This document shows, in pieces, positions 8,464-17,405 of a DNA stretch of 64,000 nucleotides. The position numbers and the translations under genes were made by a program. The stretch is from JAMDEO01 sp963775295. GTDB lineage: Bacteria > Actinomycetota > Thermoleophilia > RBG-16-64-13. The notes under the pieces were generated by a model. The model was not told the DNA's origin. It ran no database searches and saw only the letters and a program-made list of their open reading frames with translations. How positions within the stretch are numbered: the first letter of the stretch is position 1; each line of letters starts with the position of its first letter. The stretch is from positions 1,302,001 to 1,366,000 of the forward strand of contig CAVZIK010000006.1 of NCBI GenBank assembly GCA_963775295.1, given 5' to 3'.

Positions 8464-8866
8464 CGGTTCCCTGGGGCGCGAAGCGTTGAAGGATGACAAA
8501 CGCGCTTTCGGCGGGTCCGTTGTACGCGGCGATCGACTTCTCATGCGCCCCTGCGGCATCGCGATAGGTGACGTCGAGCACCTCCATGAGGCCGAGGCGT
8601 GCCGGATGCGGCAGAAGCTCCACTGAGATGATTCCGGCGTAGGGGATCTCGAAAGAAGCTCCTCCCCGACGCGCTCCAAGGAGTGGAAAGCGAAACCTCC
8701 GACTGGCCTTGAGACGGCGGTCGGTGAGTTCGATGAGGAAGACGTTCTGCCATTGCCACTTGAAGACGCGGTAGGGCCCGTCGCACACGGAGACGCCGAA
8801 AGGCCCGAAGCTGAGAAGCGACTGCTCCGTGTCCACCGAACAAACCTCCATAGTGACTCTGCCCAC
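8438..8866 (-). CDS. Conserved hypothetical protein, possible PH-like beta domain
   Basis: A 142-residue protein rich in predicted beta strands with regularly spaced aromatic residues (FKWQWQNVFLIELTDRRL, IPYAGIISVELLPHP, LDVTYRDAAG) and a C-terminal helix (AESAFVILQRFA). The pattern recalls bacterial PH-like domains but is not diagnostic. It is convergent with, and overlaps by 26 bases, the DUF4388 gene. No signal peptide, membrane segment or catalytic motif is seen. The start could also be a few codons downstream. Confidence 0.55.
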   Translation of the reverse strand: MGRVTMEVCSVDTEQSLLSFGPFGVSVCDGPYRVFKWQWQNVFLIELTDRRLKASRRFRFPLLGARRGGASFEIPYAGIISVELLPHPARLGLMEVLDVTYRDAAGAHEKSIAAYNGPAESAFVILQRFAPQGTVSASRERR

Positions 8867-9073
8867 GACTGACTCTACCGCAGGTGCGGCGTCGAGGGTA
8901 GAGATAAGCGCGAGAAAGTTGTTTCAGCGGAACGGGCGCCTCCACCACTCTTGTGCCAAGAGCGGCGCGCTTTGCCTTCGCCGGTCCCTAGGACCGCAAA
9001 TGACTAGGCCGAATCGATAACGCTGAAACGGGCATGGTCTTTGTCTCGCCCGCGATGGTGAGCCGTCCGGGTA

Positions 9074-9520
9074 TCAGACCTCTTCCAGCATGGTTGTGAA
9101 GAGATCATGATGGTCTTCCTCGTCTTCGAGGATCTCTTTGAAGATGAACGCCGTGGTGACGTCATGTTCCTTGGTCGCCATCTCTATGATCTGGCGATAC
9201 ATCACGACCGCCTCCACCTCCGCCTTGGCGTCGAGTTCGAGAAACTCCTTCATGCTCTCTCCCACCAAGATCGGCGCGGGCTTAGTGGTCGGCGTCCCCC
9301 CGAGATACCAGAGCCTTTCGGCGATCTTTTCTGCGTGCTTCATCTCAGCGATCGCGGTCTGCCTGAATGCATCCTGGACGGCTATGCCCTTGACTCCCAC
9401 GACCTGGACATGCTGCCACATGTACTGGACGCTCACCTGAATCTCCCTGGCGATCGCGTCGTTCAACAGCGCCTTCAGTTCATCGCTTACTTTGGTCACC
9501 GGCTCCAACGAAGATGCCAT
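9074..9520 (-). CDS. Ferritin-like / bacterioferritin-family di-iron protein
   Basis: A 148-residue four-helix protein. Candidate di-iron ligands are the glutamates in AREIQVSVQYMW (helix A), EMKHAEKIAERL (helix B, ExxH), EAVVMYRQI (helix C) and EDEEDHHD (helix D, ExxxxH-type). The length matches bacterioferritin-type proteins, but no clear haem methionine is evident. The ATG is directly preceded by GGAGGAGGAC, which decides the start against a longer upstream frame. Likely role: iron storage or oxidative protection in the cytoplasm. It is monocistronic and points away from the trk genes. Confidence 0.8.
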   Translation of the reverse strand: MASSLEPVTKVSDELKALLNDAIAREIQVSVQYMWQHVQVVGVKGIAVQDAFRQTAIAEMKHAEKIAERLWYLGGTPTTKPAPILVGESMKEFLELDAKAEVEAVVMYRQIIEMATKEHDVTTAFIFKEILEDEEDHHDLFTTMLEEV

Positions 9521-9825
9521 GTCCTCCTCCAGTCTCTTGACGTGAGTCTGTACAGCAGCGGCGGTTCCACTGGGTCTACAAATGCCGGTTTTGACAGGTA
9601 CGTGTGCTGTGGCTAAGAGCGCCCTCGAATCGTACCCGGACGAGTCTCCGGCTAATCCAGCCAAGCGCTTTCGGGCATGGCAACTGACCCGACGGTCAGA
9701 TCGAGCGTCGCATCTTCAGTCCGATGTCGGCCGTTTTCATGAGCCACCCGACCTGCTCAGGATCGGCATCCGCCCAGAAGTGCAGGATGGGCCGCTCGGT
9801 GTTGCAACCTCCGCCGCGTCCTTCT

Positions 9826-11271
9826 CTAACGCGACCAAAAGCTTCGCGTAAACGGCAGCATCACGGCCAGAAGTTCGAGGCGGCCCAAGAGCATCATGGC
9901 GATGAGCACCACCTTGCCGAAAGCCGCAATTGGCGCGTAGTTTAGAGTGGCTCCCACGAGTTCGAGGCCGGGGCCGACGTTGTTCAATGTCGCGGCCACC
10001 GCCGAAGCCGAGGTTACGAGGCTCACGTTCGAAGTCGCGAGCAGAAGAGTGCCCGCTCCGAAGGTCATCATGTAGAGGAAGAAGAAGCCCAACACTCCCG
10101 CCAATACTGTCTCCGGCACCACCCGTCGGCCCACCCGTACGGGTATTACGGCATGGGGGCGCACCGATTGCGAGAGCACGCGCTTGGCATTCTTGGACAG
10201 GACCAGAAAACGAACGACCTTGATCCCACCCGCGGTGGACCCGGCACAGCCGCCCACGAACATGAGAAGCAAGAGCAGGGTCTTGGCGAAGCTGTTCCAG
10301 CCGTCGAAGTCGGCGGTGACGTATCCCGTGGTCGTTTGGAGCGAGACCACTTGGAACATGGCCTCCCGAAAGGCGTGAGTGACGCTGAAGTGAGACCTTG
10401 CGATCATCAGGCTCGTGCCGACCAGGATGGTCCCGGCTGCGAGGATCGCCAGGTAGAGACGGAACTCCGGATCGCGAAAGACCGCCCAGCGACGACCGGA
10501 AAGAAAGGCAAAGTAGAGGGCGAAATTCCCCCCCGCCAGAACCATGAACACAGTGATCACCAGCTCGATCGACCAGCTGTTAAACGACCCCACAGAGGCA
10601 GCCTCGGGAGAGAACCCGCCGGTGGCCATGGTGCCGAACGTATGCGTGATTGCGTCGAACGGTCCCATGCCTACCACCATGAGAAGCAGAAACTCCGCCC
10701 CGCTCAACCCGACGTAGATGTACCACAGGTGCTTCGCAGTGTCCTTGAGCCGAGGCGTCAGCCTCTCTGGTGACGGTCCCGGCGACTCGGCCGCGAATAG
10801 GCGGATGGCTCCTCCGCCAACCGACGGAAGCAAAGCGATCACGAGAACGACGATGCCCATTCCCCCGTACCAATGGGTGAGGCTGCGCCAGAACATGATT
10901 CCGTGCGCCTGGTTGTAATCCGTGAGGACGCTCGCCCCTGTGGTCGTGAATCCGGACATGGACTCGAAGACTGCATCCACCGGCCCGAACACACCCGAAA
11001 GGACGAAAGGAAGGGCGCCGAAGAGGGCGGCCACGATCCAACAGGCGACGACGGCCACGAAACCTTCGCGAAAGCCGATGTAGGCTCGCCTGGTCGACTG
11101 AGTGAGGATAATTAGGGGCGTCCCAAGCATGACGCAGATGGCCCCGGAGACGAGGAGCGGAACCACGTCCGATTCGCCATAACCGACCGCGACGCCCGCA
11201 GACACGAGTATTCCTGCCCCGATGGCTACGATAACCAATGCCACGAGGTAGGTTACGAAGCGGTAGTTCAT
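9826..11271 (-). CDS. trkH: Trk potassium uptake membrane subunit
   Basis: A 481-residue polytopic membrane protein with the repeated M1-P-M2 channel architecture of TrkH/KtrB. Selectivity-filter-like loops contain the key glycines in SMSGFTTTGAS, FGTMATGGFS, SLQTTTGYVT and ATLNNVGPG; the second loop precedes a long hydrophobic helix. It takes up K+ together with the NAD-binding regulator encoded just upstream. Its ATG overlaps the trkA stop by 4 bases, so the pair is a translationally coupled operon. Length and motif order are standard for the family. Confidence 0.92.
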   Translation of the reverse strand: MNYRFVTYLVALVIVAIGAGILVSAGVAVGYGESDVVPLLVSGAICVMLGTPLIILTQSTRRAYIGFREGFVAVVACWIVAALFGALPFVLSGVFGPVDAVFESMSGFTTTGASVLTDYNQAHGIMFWRSLTHWYGGMGIVVLVIALLPSVGGGAIRLFAAESPGPSPERLTPRLKDTAKHLWYIYVGLSGAEFLLLMVVGMGPFDAITHTFGTMATGGFSPEAASVGSFNSWSIELVITVFMVLAGGNFALYFAFLSGRRWAVFRDPEFRLYLAILAAGTILVGTSLMIARSHFSVTHAFREAMFQVVSLQTTTGYVTADFDGWNSFAKTLLLLLMFVGGCAGSTAGGIKVVRFLVLSKNAKRVLSQSVRPHAVIPVRVGRRVVPETVLAGVLGFFFLYMMTFGAGTLLLATSNVSLVTSASAVAATLNNVGPGLELVGATLNYAPIAAFGKVVLIAMMLLGRLELLAVMLPFTRSFWSR

Positions 11272-12617
11272 CTCCTGCCGCGCGGAGCGAAGAGCCTCTC
11301 CACGTCCCGAACCGATTCGGGAAGCGTAAAGACGATCGCGATGTCACCGTCCTCCAGTTGGGTACGTCCGTCCGCGATTTGAACAGTGTCCCCGCGGACC
11401 AGCGCCCCCACGATTGCACTCGAAGGGAAGCTGACCTCGGCCAACTTTCGACCGCAGACGGGGCTGGAATCGGAGACCACGAATTCAAGGACCTCCCCAG
11501 CCGACTTTTCGAGTACCGCCGCACTCAGTACCCGCCCAGCTCGAACGTAGCGCAAGATCGCCGACGCCGTCATGCGTCTGGGGCTGATGGCGACGTCCAC
11601 GCCCACACTCTCGACCACCCGGGAGAACTCGCTGCGTTCGACTATAGAGATGGTTCGTTTTGCCCCGAGCTGTTTCGCCATCAACGCTGCCAAGATGTTG
11701 AGTCGATCGTCGCCGGTGGCCGCAACGAAGAGGTCGCAGGAGCCCACGCCCTCTCGGACCAGAACCGACTCGTCTATGCCTTCGTCTCGGATCACCATCG
11801 ACCGACGCAGGACCGCCGCCGCGTCCGCGGCCTTTCGTTCGTCCTTTTCGAATATGGTGAGCCGGACCCGTTTGTGTTCGAGACTCTTTGCGACAAGGAG
11901 ACCGATCTCTCCGCATCCGAGCAAGATTGCCTTTCTCGGCATGTCGTGCTGTCCAGAAAGGCGAGCGGCTGCCTCAACCACGGCACCCGGCCGACCGGTC
12001 AGGAAGATCCGGTCGCCGGCCTGCAACGCGGAATCGCCCCGGGGAATACAGGTGAGGTCGTCTCGCAGCAGGGCAGTGACCACGACGCCTTCCGGCAGTC
12101 CCAGGGACCGCAGCGGGACGCCCACGCTGTCGCTGAGCGGATGGACCTGTACTTCGACAACGGACACTTGGCCCCCCGCGAACGTCTCCACATCGAGCGC
12201 TCCGGGAAAGCTCGCCAACTTGACGATCTCGTCCGCCACCGCAGCCTCAGGCTGGATAACATGGTCCACTCCCGTGAAGCCGGTGGAAAGGGTTTGTACG
12301 TCCTCGATGTAGTCCGCGTTGCGGACGCGCGCCACGGTAAGCGCCACCCCGACCCGTTTGGCAGCCATGCACGCGATCATGTTGACTTCGTCAGAATCCG
12401 TTACGGCCACGAGAAGGTCGGCTCTTCCCATGCTGGCCTGCTCGAGCACCCGCCGGCTGGCTCCGTTGCCATGCAGCGCAAGAACGTCGAGCTCTTGGCT
12501 TGCCCGCTCGAACGACCTGCGCTCTCGGTCGATGATCGCCACCTCGTGGCCCTCTTGGCTCAGGATGGTGGCGATGTGAAAACCGACCTCTCCAGCTCCG
12601 ACTATCACCGCGTACAT
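11268..12617 (-). CDS. trkA: Trk system NAD(H)-binding regulatory subunit
   Basis: A 449-residue cytoplasmic protein with two tandem RCK (TrkA-N plus TrkA-C) units. The first begins MYAVIVGAGEVGFHIA with GAGEVG as the dinucleotide-binding loop, and the second begins near residue 225 with AILLGCGEIGLLVAKSL. Each is followed by a small beta TrkA-C module (residues ~140-220 and ~365-449). The start is placed at the ATG opening the Rossmann motif; longer frames upstream lack coding character. TrkA gates TrkH in response to NAD(H)/ATP. It overlaps trkH by 4 bases. Confidence 0.92.
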   Translation of the reverse strand: MYAVIVGAGEVGFHIATILSQEGHEVAIIDRERRSFERASQELDVLALHGNGASRRVLEQASMGRADLLVAVTDSDEVNMIACMAAKRVGVALTVARVRNADYIEDVQTLSTGFTGVDHVIQPEAAVADEIVKLASFPGALDVETFAGGQVSVVEVQVHPLSDSVGVPLRSLGLPEGVVVTALLRDDLTCIPRGDSALQAGDRIFLTGRPGAVVEAAARLSGQHDMPRKAILLGCGEIGLLVAKSLEHKRVRLTIFEKDERKAADAAAVLRRSMVIRDEGIDESVLVREGVGSCDLFVAATGDDRLNILAALMAKQLGAKRTISIVERSEFSRVVESVGVDVAISPRRMTASAILRYVRAGRVLSAAVLEKSAGEVLEFVVSDSSPVCGRKLAEVSFPSSAIVGALVRGDTVQIADGRTQLEDGDIAIVFTLPESVRDVERLFAPRGRR

Positions 12618-12979
12618 GGGCACGAGGATATCAGCATCGCCTGGCCGGAAGCGAGGGGATGCCCGCGGACGGGAACGACGCCGGCCTTTCCTCTCAGGAG
12701 TCGTGTGGCCTACCAGAATTGCTGATCTCCAGCAAACCACCCCTTCCTGGCGTGGCGTTTGACCGACGAACAACGGCGTGTTGGCCAGACAACACCGAAG
12801 CGCCGGAGGAAGACCCTTTGTTCCTGGGTTGCGAGTCTGACTGACTCCCCAAGAGGGAACAAGGACCTAGATGGACTGCACTATCCGGCGGCCTGTTGAG
12901 CTCCCGGCCATAGACCGGCGATACGGGCGGAAATGCGTGCGAGCGTCTTGTGGGAAACTGAGAATGTCTCGCGCGACCA
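12618..12979. other. Intergenic region upstream of trkA and the AhpD-like gene
   Basis: No convincing gene is seen in these 362 bases. They separate divergently transcribed trkA and the AhpD-like gene and so should hold both promoters. A GTGTTG-6-CAACAC dyad near 12778-12795 could be an operator, and TTTGTTCC / GGAACAAGG arms lie at about 12818-12866. Neither matches a regulator site I recognise. Confidence 0.35.
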
Positions 12980-13486
12980 ATGTGGGAGATGCCGGTGCAG
13001 AAATTTCAGAGACGTTTCTACCGTCACCCGTCCGACCTGCTGCGCGATGCAGGTGCACTCCTACACGAGCGGAAACAGGTTCGAGCCCTGAGAAGCGGGA
13101 GGATGATCGACAGGGCTTTCCAAGAGCGTCTCATGCTGGCGGTCACGGAAGTCAACGGCTGCCGTTACTGCGCTTATGCCCACGCCAGACTCGCGCTCGC
13201 GGCGGGTCTCTCGCGGTCCGATATCGAGGGGTTGACTAGAGGGACCTTCCAAGGATCACCGCCCGAACAGGTCCCGGCACTGCTGTACGCTCAGCACTGG
13301 GCCGAAAACGATGCCAACCCGGATCCCGAGGTGCGGCGGCGCGTCGTAGACATGTACGGGCAGGAAAAGACCGAAGCCATGGAACTGTCCATGCGCATGA
13401 TCCGCGTGGGTAATCTCCTAGGCAACACTTGGGACTACCTCATGTATCGTGTGTCCTTCGGTCGCTGTGGAAAAGCAAGAAGCTGA
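12980..13486 (+). CDS. AhpD-like / carboxymuconolactone decarboxylase-family protein
   Basis: A 168-residue all-helical protein with the AhpD signature NGCRYCAYAHARLALAAGLS near residues 58-77. The CxxC pair and the histidine three residues later form the redox/peroxidase centre of the family. Family roles are alkylhydroperoxidase or lactone decarboxylase activity, and the CxxC favours the former. The N-terminal extension (FYRHPSDLLRDAG) is of unknown purpose. Start at 12980 is tentative, with an alternative ATG nine bases further in. It is monocistronic and divergent from trkA. Confidence 0.72.
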   Translation: MWEMPVQKFQRRFYRHPSDLLRDAGALLHERKQVRALRSGRMIDRAFQERLMLAVTEVNGCRYCAYAHARLALAAGLSRSDIEGLTRGTFQGSPPEQVPALLYAQHWAENDANPDPEVRRRVVDMYGQEKTEAMELSMRMIRVGNLLGNTWDYLMYRVSFGRCGKARS

Positions 13487-13560
13487 CCACCGGTCCCGAG
13501 GAGCATCGATTCACGATCGGGTGGAGATTGTCATGGCGAAAGGTTCCAGCCCGGATCTTC

Positions 13561-14247
13561 TTAGGTCTTCCGCTGAAACCACCGGATGTTGTTCCGCGGC
13601 ACCTTGCTGACCTCCGGCGAGGGGATTAGGGCGTTGGTGACCTTGCTGGCCAGTCGGCTCACGGTATCGGAGACGGGCTTAATGCCCGGGTACTTCCGCC
13701 CCAAGGATTGAGCCACGAGGTCCGTGTATAGGCTGAGGGTCTGGGTCGCAGTGAGGAGGTCCCAGCAGACGAATATCTCCTCTGCGATGCCGAAGGGCAC
13801 GCTCGCAGGAATGAAACCCCTGGCGTACTCCGTTGCCCACACTCCGTTGGTGAAGTTCATGGCGCGCGCCTGGCCGGGCCCCACATAGACGCGGTCGCCG
13901 GGCTTGTAGACCTTCTTCTCGAACTCCCCTTCACCGTAATACCACATCTCGCCATCGATGACTGTGTCCCAGAAGCCAGTGAAATGTCGCCCGGAATGCC
14001 CCTCTGACCCTATGGGCGTGCCCCATATCATGATGTACTCAGTCGTGGAGGCGTAATACAGCTTCATCTGTATCATGGCCCCGCCCGCGATGCTGTATAT
14101 CCAAGGCTGCGTGAAGTCCAGTATTCCTGGGTAGCGCTCGGCCAGCGACCGGCCGAAAGCATCGAACATCTGAGGCTTGGGCAACCCCAGGCACTCCATG
14201 GAGCACTCGTGCACAATTTCAGGGTCGAAAACGGACATCGGCGGCAA
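13561..14247 (-). CDS. ERG2 / sigma-1-receptor-like protein
   Basis: A 228-residue protein whose second half strongly resembles the eukaryotic ERG2 (sterol C8-C7 isomerase)/sigma-1 receptor family: EYIMIWGTPIGSEGHSGRH near residue 70, FWDTVIDGE, VYKPGDRVYVGPGQARAMNF, and TEYARGFIPASVPFG near residue 140. The acidic residues that line the ligand pocket in the family (Asp in WDT and Glu in TEYARG) are both retained. Unlike yeast ERG2 or human sigma-1 receptor, there is no clear N-terminal membrane anchor. It lies 24 bases downstream of a short-chain dehydrogenase gene on the same strand, suggesting joint action on a steroid-like or other hydrophobic substrate. Substrate is unknown. Confidence 0.75.
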   Translation of the reverse strand: MPPMSVFDPEIVHECSMECLGLPKPQMFDAFGRSLAERYPGILDFTQPWIYSIAGGAMIQMKLYYASTTEYIMIWGTPIGSEGHSGRHFTGFWDTVIDGEMWYYGEGEFEKKVYKPGDRVYVGPGQARAMNFTNGVWATEYARGFIPASVPFGIAEEIFVCWDLLTATQTLSLYTDLVAQSLGRKYPGIKPVSDTVSRLASKVTNALIPSPEVSKVPRNNIRWFQRKT

Positions 14248-14271
14248 CCTCCCTGTGATATCTACGTCGTC

Positions 14272-15084
14272 TCAACGGGACTCGTCGAACGGGCCGAACA
14301 TCCTTTCCATTGATCTAGCCAGCGTGCGGATGGCGCTGGCGCGAGACATGATCGCCCCTATGACGAGGTAGCCCAGCCGGTTGCTTCTTCCAGCGATGAT
14401 GCTCGGGCGCTTACCCAGCGCGCCCAGGGCCTCGGCTACCGCCGTCTTGGCGTCCATCACCTTGACTAGCCGATTGGGCTTGGGCTCGTTGGCATCCCAG
14501 CCGGGCGTCTTGGTTGAACCTGCCATGAAGCCAAGTACGTCCACGCCGTGTCGCCCAAGTTCGTACCACAACGTCTCGGCGATTATCAGATTGTACGCTT
14601 TGGTAGCGGCGTAATTGGCGCAATAGGCGGTACCATACAGGGCCGAGCCAGAGGAAACAAAGATGATGCCGCCCTTCTTTCGCTCAGCCATCCTGTTGCC
14701 GAAGTGGTGCGTGAGTATCAGTCCGGCACGGGCGTTGATGTGTAGCTGGCGCAGGAGCTGATCGAGGTCTTGGCGCAAAAATGGTTGCACCCTGGAAACC
14801 CCGGCGTTGTTGATCAATAGCCCCACCTCCAGAGAATCCGTCAGGGGGGCCAGTTGCTGCAAAATGTCTTCTCGACCGAGGTCCAGGGCTACGGTGCGGG
14901 TGTCTATGCCGTAGTTCTGCTCCAGTTGAGCCGCCCTAGATCTCAGCAGCTCGGCGTCGGTGGCGACCAGTACTACGTTGAGTCGTCGCGCGGCGCATTG
15001 CCGGGCGAATTCTGCCCCCAGTCCCCGGGAGGCACCGGTCACCAGAGCCCACGGGCCGTATTTTTCGCAGAAAGAGGCTTCCAT
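14272..15084 (-). CDS. Short-chain dehydrogenase/reductase (17-beta-HSD-like class)
   Basis: A 270-residue classical SDR. The cofactor motif TGASRGLG is near residue 17, NNAGVSR near 92, and the catalytic Ser-Tyr-Lys is seen in VSSGSALYG and YAATKAY (residues ~140-165). LVATDAELL after beta-2 suggests NAD(P) selectivity without a clear acidic determinant. The C-terminal extension (GYLVIGAIMSRASAIRTLARSMERMFG) is hydrophobic/amphipathic, as in membrane-associated acyl or steroid reductases. It is the first gene of a two-gene unit with the ERG2-like gene 24 bases downstream. Divergent from the membrane protein at 15205. Confidence 0.85.
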   Translation of the reverse strand: MEASFCEKYGPWALVTGASRGLGAEFARQCAARRLNVVLVATDAELLRSRAAQLEQNYGIDTRTVALDLGREDILQQLAPLTDSLEVGLLINNAGVSRVQPFLRQDLDQLLRQLHINARAGLILTHHFGNRMAERKKGGIIFVSSGSALYGTAYCANYAATKAYNLIIAETLWYELGRHGVDVLGFMAGSTKTPGWDANEPKPNRLVKVMDAKTAVAEALGALGKRPSIIAGRSNRLGYLVIGAIMSRASAIRTLARSMERMFGPFDESR

Positions 15085-15204
15085 CTCTGGTCATCATATC
15101 GTTTCGATGGTTGCGGCCGCCAACAACCAGCGGGAGTTGTCGTCGGCAGGCATTGTTGAAGGGTCTCACGTCTCAAGAGCGCCATCTCGTGTAACCTTGC
15201 GGGG

Positions 15205-15906
15205 ATGCGCCCGCTCAAGATAATCATGGTGATCTTCGGGGCCCTATTCGCCCTTGCCGGGATCGTCTCCGTGGCGTCCGGCGGCTTCGTCCTCGGCGTC
15301 TACCGCTTCCACGTCGCTCCCTCCGGCTACTTCACTATACCGAGCCAGACGGTCGGCAGCAACGGATTTGCCCTGACGGTCCCCGACATCAACGGGCAAC
15401 TCGTTTCCTCGTGGGAAAGGTGGGTCTTGTCTCGGGCGGGAGCCACCGTTCGGATGACCGGCATCTCAAAACTGCCAGCACCGGTCTTCATTGGCGTTGG
15501 ACCGACCGCGCGGGTCTCGAAGTATCTCTCAGACGTTGCCCGCGACCGAGTCACGAGCATCGACCTGTCGGCAGGGTCGGTCCACTATGAACACGTCAAC
15601 GGGAAGACAGTCCCGGGTCCTCCAGAAGCAGAGAGCTTCTGGGTGGCCAAAGTCGCCGGGACCGGGAGCCAGACCCTGGACTGGGGGTTGCGAGACGGAA
15701 ACTGGGCGGTAGTCATCATGAACGAGGATGCCAGCGCGCCCGTCGCGGCGGATGTGACCCTCGGCGCACGATTTGGGATCGTGTACCCTCTGATCGTCGG
15801 ATTGACGGTGGTTGGGCTCGTATTGCTGGCCATCGGAGCCATCCTTGTCGTCTTCGGATTGCGGCCTCGGCGCATGGCATCGCAGACCCCGTCGTGGGGC
15901 GCTTGA
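15205..15906 (+). CDS. Membrane-anchored protein of unknown function with two membrane segments
   Basis: A 233-residue protein with an N-terminal hydrophobic segment (residues ~5-30, IIMVIFGALFALAGIVSVAS) and a C-terminal one (residues ~190-220, VYPLIVGLTVVGLVLLAIGA) flanking a roughly 150-residue extracytoplasmic beta-rich domain. The short basic tail (RPRRM) should be cytoplasmic. No catalytic motif is recognised. The topology resembles many actinobacterial envelope proteins. It stands alone, divergent from the SDR operon. Confidence 0.65.
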   Translation: MRPLKIIMVIFGALFALAGIVSVASGGFVLGVYRFHVAPSGYFTIPSQTVGSNGFALTVPDINGQLVSSWERWVLSRAGATVRMTGISKLPAPVFIGVGPTARVSKYLSDVARDRVTSIDLSAGSVHYEHVNGKTVPGPPEAESFWVAKVAGTGSQTLDWGLRDGNWAVVIMNEDASAPVAADVTLGARFGIVYPLIVGLTVVGLVLLAIGAILVVFGLRPRRMASQTPSWGA

Positions 15907-16033
15907 TCCGAGCTGTTTACTCCGAAACTGAATGGCACTTCCCCCGAGGCGGTCACTGGCCTCGGAGCCTCATGCTAGAGTGAAGCGCAGGGGCAGGTGC
16001 CGGCGAGATCATTGTGAGCGCGAGGGGGACCCC

Positions 16034-16192
16034 ATGGCCGAAGACGAGGTTAGGTGCCCGAAATGCGGATCGGCGCAGATTCACGCGGGGAAGCGTGGAT
16101 GGAGCATCGCTATAGGCATGATCGGCAGCGGGAAGATTGTGCTCACCTGCCTCAACTGTGGCCACAAGTTTAAGCCTGGTAAGGGCGCTTGA
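16034..16192 (+). CDS. Small zinc-ribbon protein
   Basis: A 52-residue protein with two CxxC knuckles, CPKCGS near residue 8 and CLNCGH near residue 39, forming a rubredoxin-like zinc ribbon. The ATG at 16034 follows GAGGGGGAC, which supports this short start over longer in-frame readings. Such proteins are often annotated as DUF zinc-ribbon or transcription-associated proteins; no more specific function is visible. Confidence 0.65.
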   Translation: MAEDEVRCPKCGSAQIHAGKRGWSIAIGMIGSGKIVLTCLNCGHKFKPGKGA

Positions 16193-16272
16193 CATTTCTC
16201 GGTAACGAGCGTGCTGTCTCTTAAGAGGCCCCGACCCTGGGTATGAATTGCAGCGCGGTACCACTCCTTCGA

Positions 16273-16632
16273 TCAAGTGCTGGCCCGTTCGCCAGTGGCC
16301 GCGAGAGCCGCCCGCCTGTCCGCGAAGACGCGGATTCTGGGATCTACAAGGAGACCATCGATCTCCAGGAGGCGGCGACTGTTGGCGTTCAGTCCGATCA
16401 ATCCGAGCCATCCTCGTTGGCCCAAGGCCCGGACTCCGGCGCGGAGGACCGAGAGGCCCCCGCTGTCGATGTAGACGAGGCCGCTGAAATCCAAGAAGAT
16501 GACGTTGAAACGGGCTTCGAACAATCTGTCCAACGCTGTCTGCAGGTCGGCAGAGCCGCCGTGGTCCAGAGCGCCGGTTGCCACAAGCATGGGAACGTCT
16601 CCCAGCACCGCATTCCTTACTTCCATTACCAC
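16273..16632 (-). CDS. STAS-domain anti-sigma factor antagonist-like protein
   Basis: A 119-residue protein covering one STAS domain. The characteristic DFSGLVYIDSGGLSVL segment is near residues 48-63; the serine of DSGG is the residue that SpoIIAB/RsbW-type kinases phosphorylate in this family. The usual following helix (RAGVRALGQRG) is present. No kinase, phosphatase or sigma factor gene is adjacent, so its partners must be encoded elsewhere. It is likely a regulator of a general stress or sporulation-type sigma factor by partner switching, which would fit the CsbD-type stress genes found later in the window. Confidence 0.8.
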   Translation of the reverse strand: MVMEVRNAVLGDVPMLVATGALDHGGSADLQTALDRLFEARFNVIFLDFSGLVYIDSGGLSVLRAGVRALGQRGWLGLIGLNANSRRLLEIDGLLVDPRIRVFADRRAALAATGERAST

Positions 16633-16866
16633 TCCATCGCTTTCGGTGAGTTACTGGCCTATCTCTGCCGACCGTACGGAAATTCTCATTTTCTCTTCTA
16701 AGATTCTCACGTCTCGGCCTGGGCGGGAAAGGTCGATCTCATCGTCAAAAGAGTTCTCCGCTGCTCCATCATCGGAAGGAATGTGACCGTGACTCTTGTT
16801 CGGCAAAAACAAACTAGAATAGGCCGCATGCTGATCACATGAATTTGTCAACCGGTCGAGTTTCAA

Positions 16867-17340
16867 GTGATGGAGGCGAAAGTGGCTGACGACAAGTACG
16901 GCAAATACTTCCTGAGAGAGCCCTGGGGAATTCTGAACCCGGCCAACCCCGACCCGGAGCAGCCGCTCTACATTGGAATCAACCAAGAAGGCCCAGCCGA
17001 GGGATGGGATGAGCCCTTCACCCAGGTATTACGCCCGATCTATCGACCGTACCTGATGATACCCAAACCACACCGCCATAACTGCGCCGAGTTCCTATAC
17101 TTTATAGGTGGGAACCCTATGGATTTCCAGGATTTTGGGGCGGAGATCGAATTCGTCATGGGCGAGGGCGATGACGCTGAGACCTACACTATCACCAGCA
17201 CCACCTGGGTATATGTTCCGAAGGGTTTGCCGCATGCCCCGCTGAACTTCAAGAGGGTAGACCGACCGATCATGTTCGGTCACATCATGTTTGCTCCGGG
17301 TTTCGCATCGACCACCAACTTCAACCCAGACAAGAGCTGA
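16867..17340 (+). CDS. Cupin-like protein
   Basis: A 157-residue protein with a beta-barrel cupin pattern. Candidate metal ligands are the histidines and glutamate of HRHNCAEFLYF near residue 60, with a final histidine in GLPHAPL near residue 120. Aromatic-rich N-terminal residues (KYFLREPWGILNP) precede the barrel. The metal ligand set fits small cupin enzymes or sensors, but no substrate is evident. It is convergent with the DsrE-family gene, with 65 bases between stops. Confidence 0.65.
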   Translation: MMEAKVADDKYGKYFLREPWGILNPANPDPEQPLYIGINQEGPAEGWDEPFTQVLRPIYRPYLMIPKPHRHNCAEFLYFIGGNPMDFQDFGAEIEFVMGEGDDAETYTITSTTWVYVPKGLPHAPLNFKRVDRPIMFGHIMFAPGFASTTNFNPDKS

Positions 17341-17405
17341 CCCCAGGTCGGTCTTGGTGTTCGTTGTGCGGAACGAGTGAACCCCGTAGTAAGGCGTTGA
17401 CGCTG

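Noticed and set aside
11238..12725. A ~495-codon plus-strand frame
   Set aside because: It is antisense to trkA, which has clear RCK motifs and a trkH overlap. Long antisense frames are expected at this GC content.
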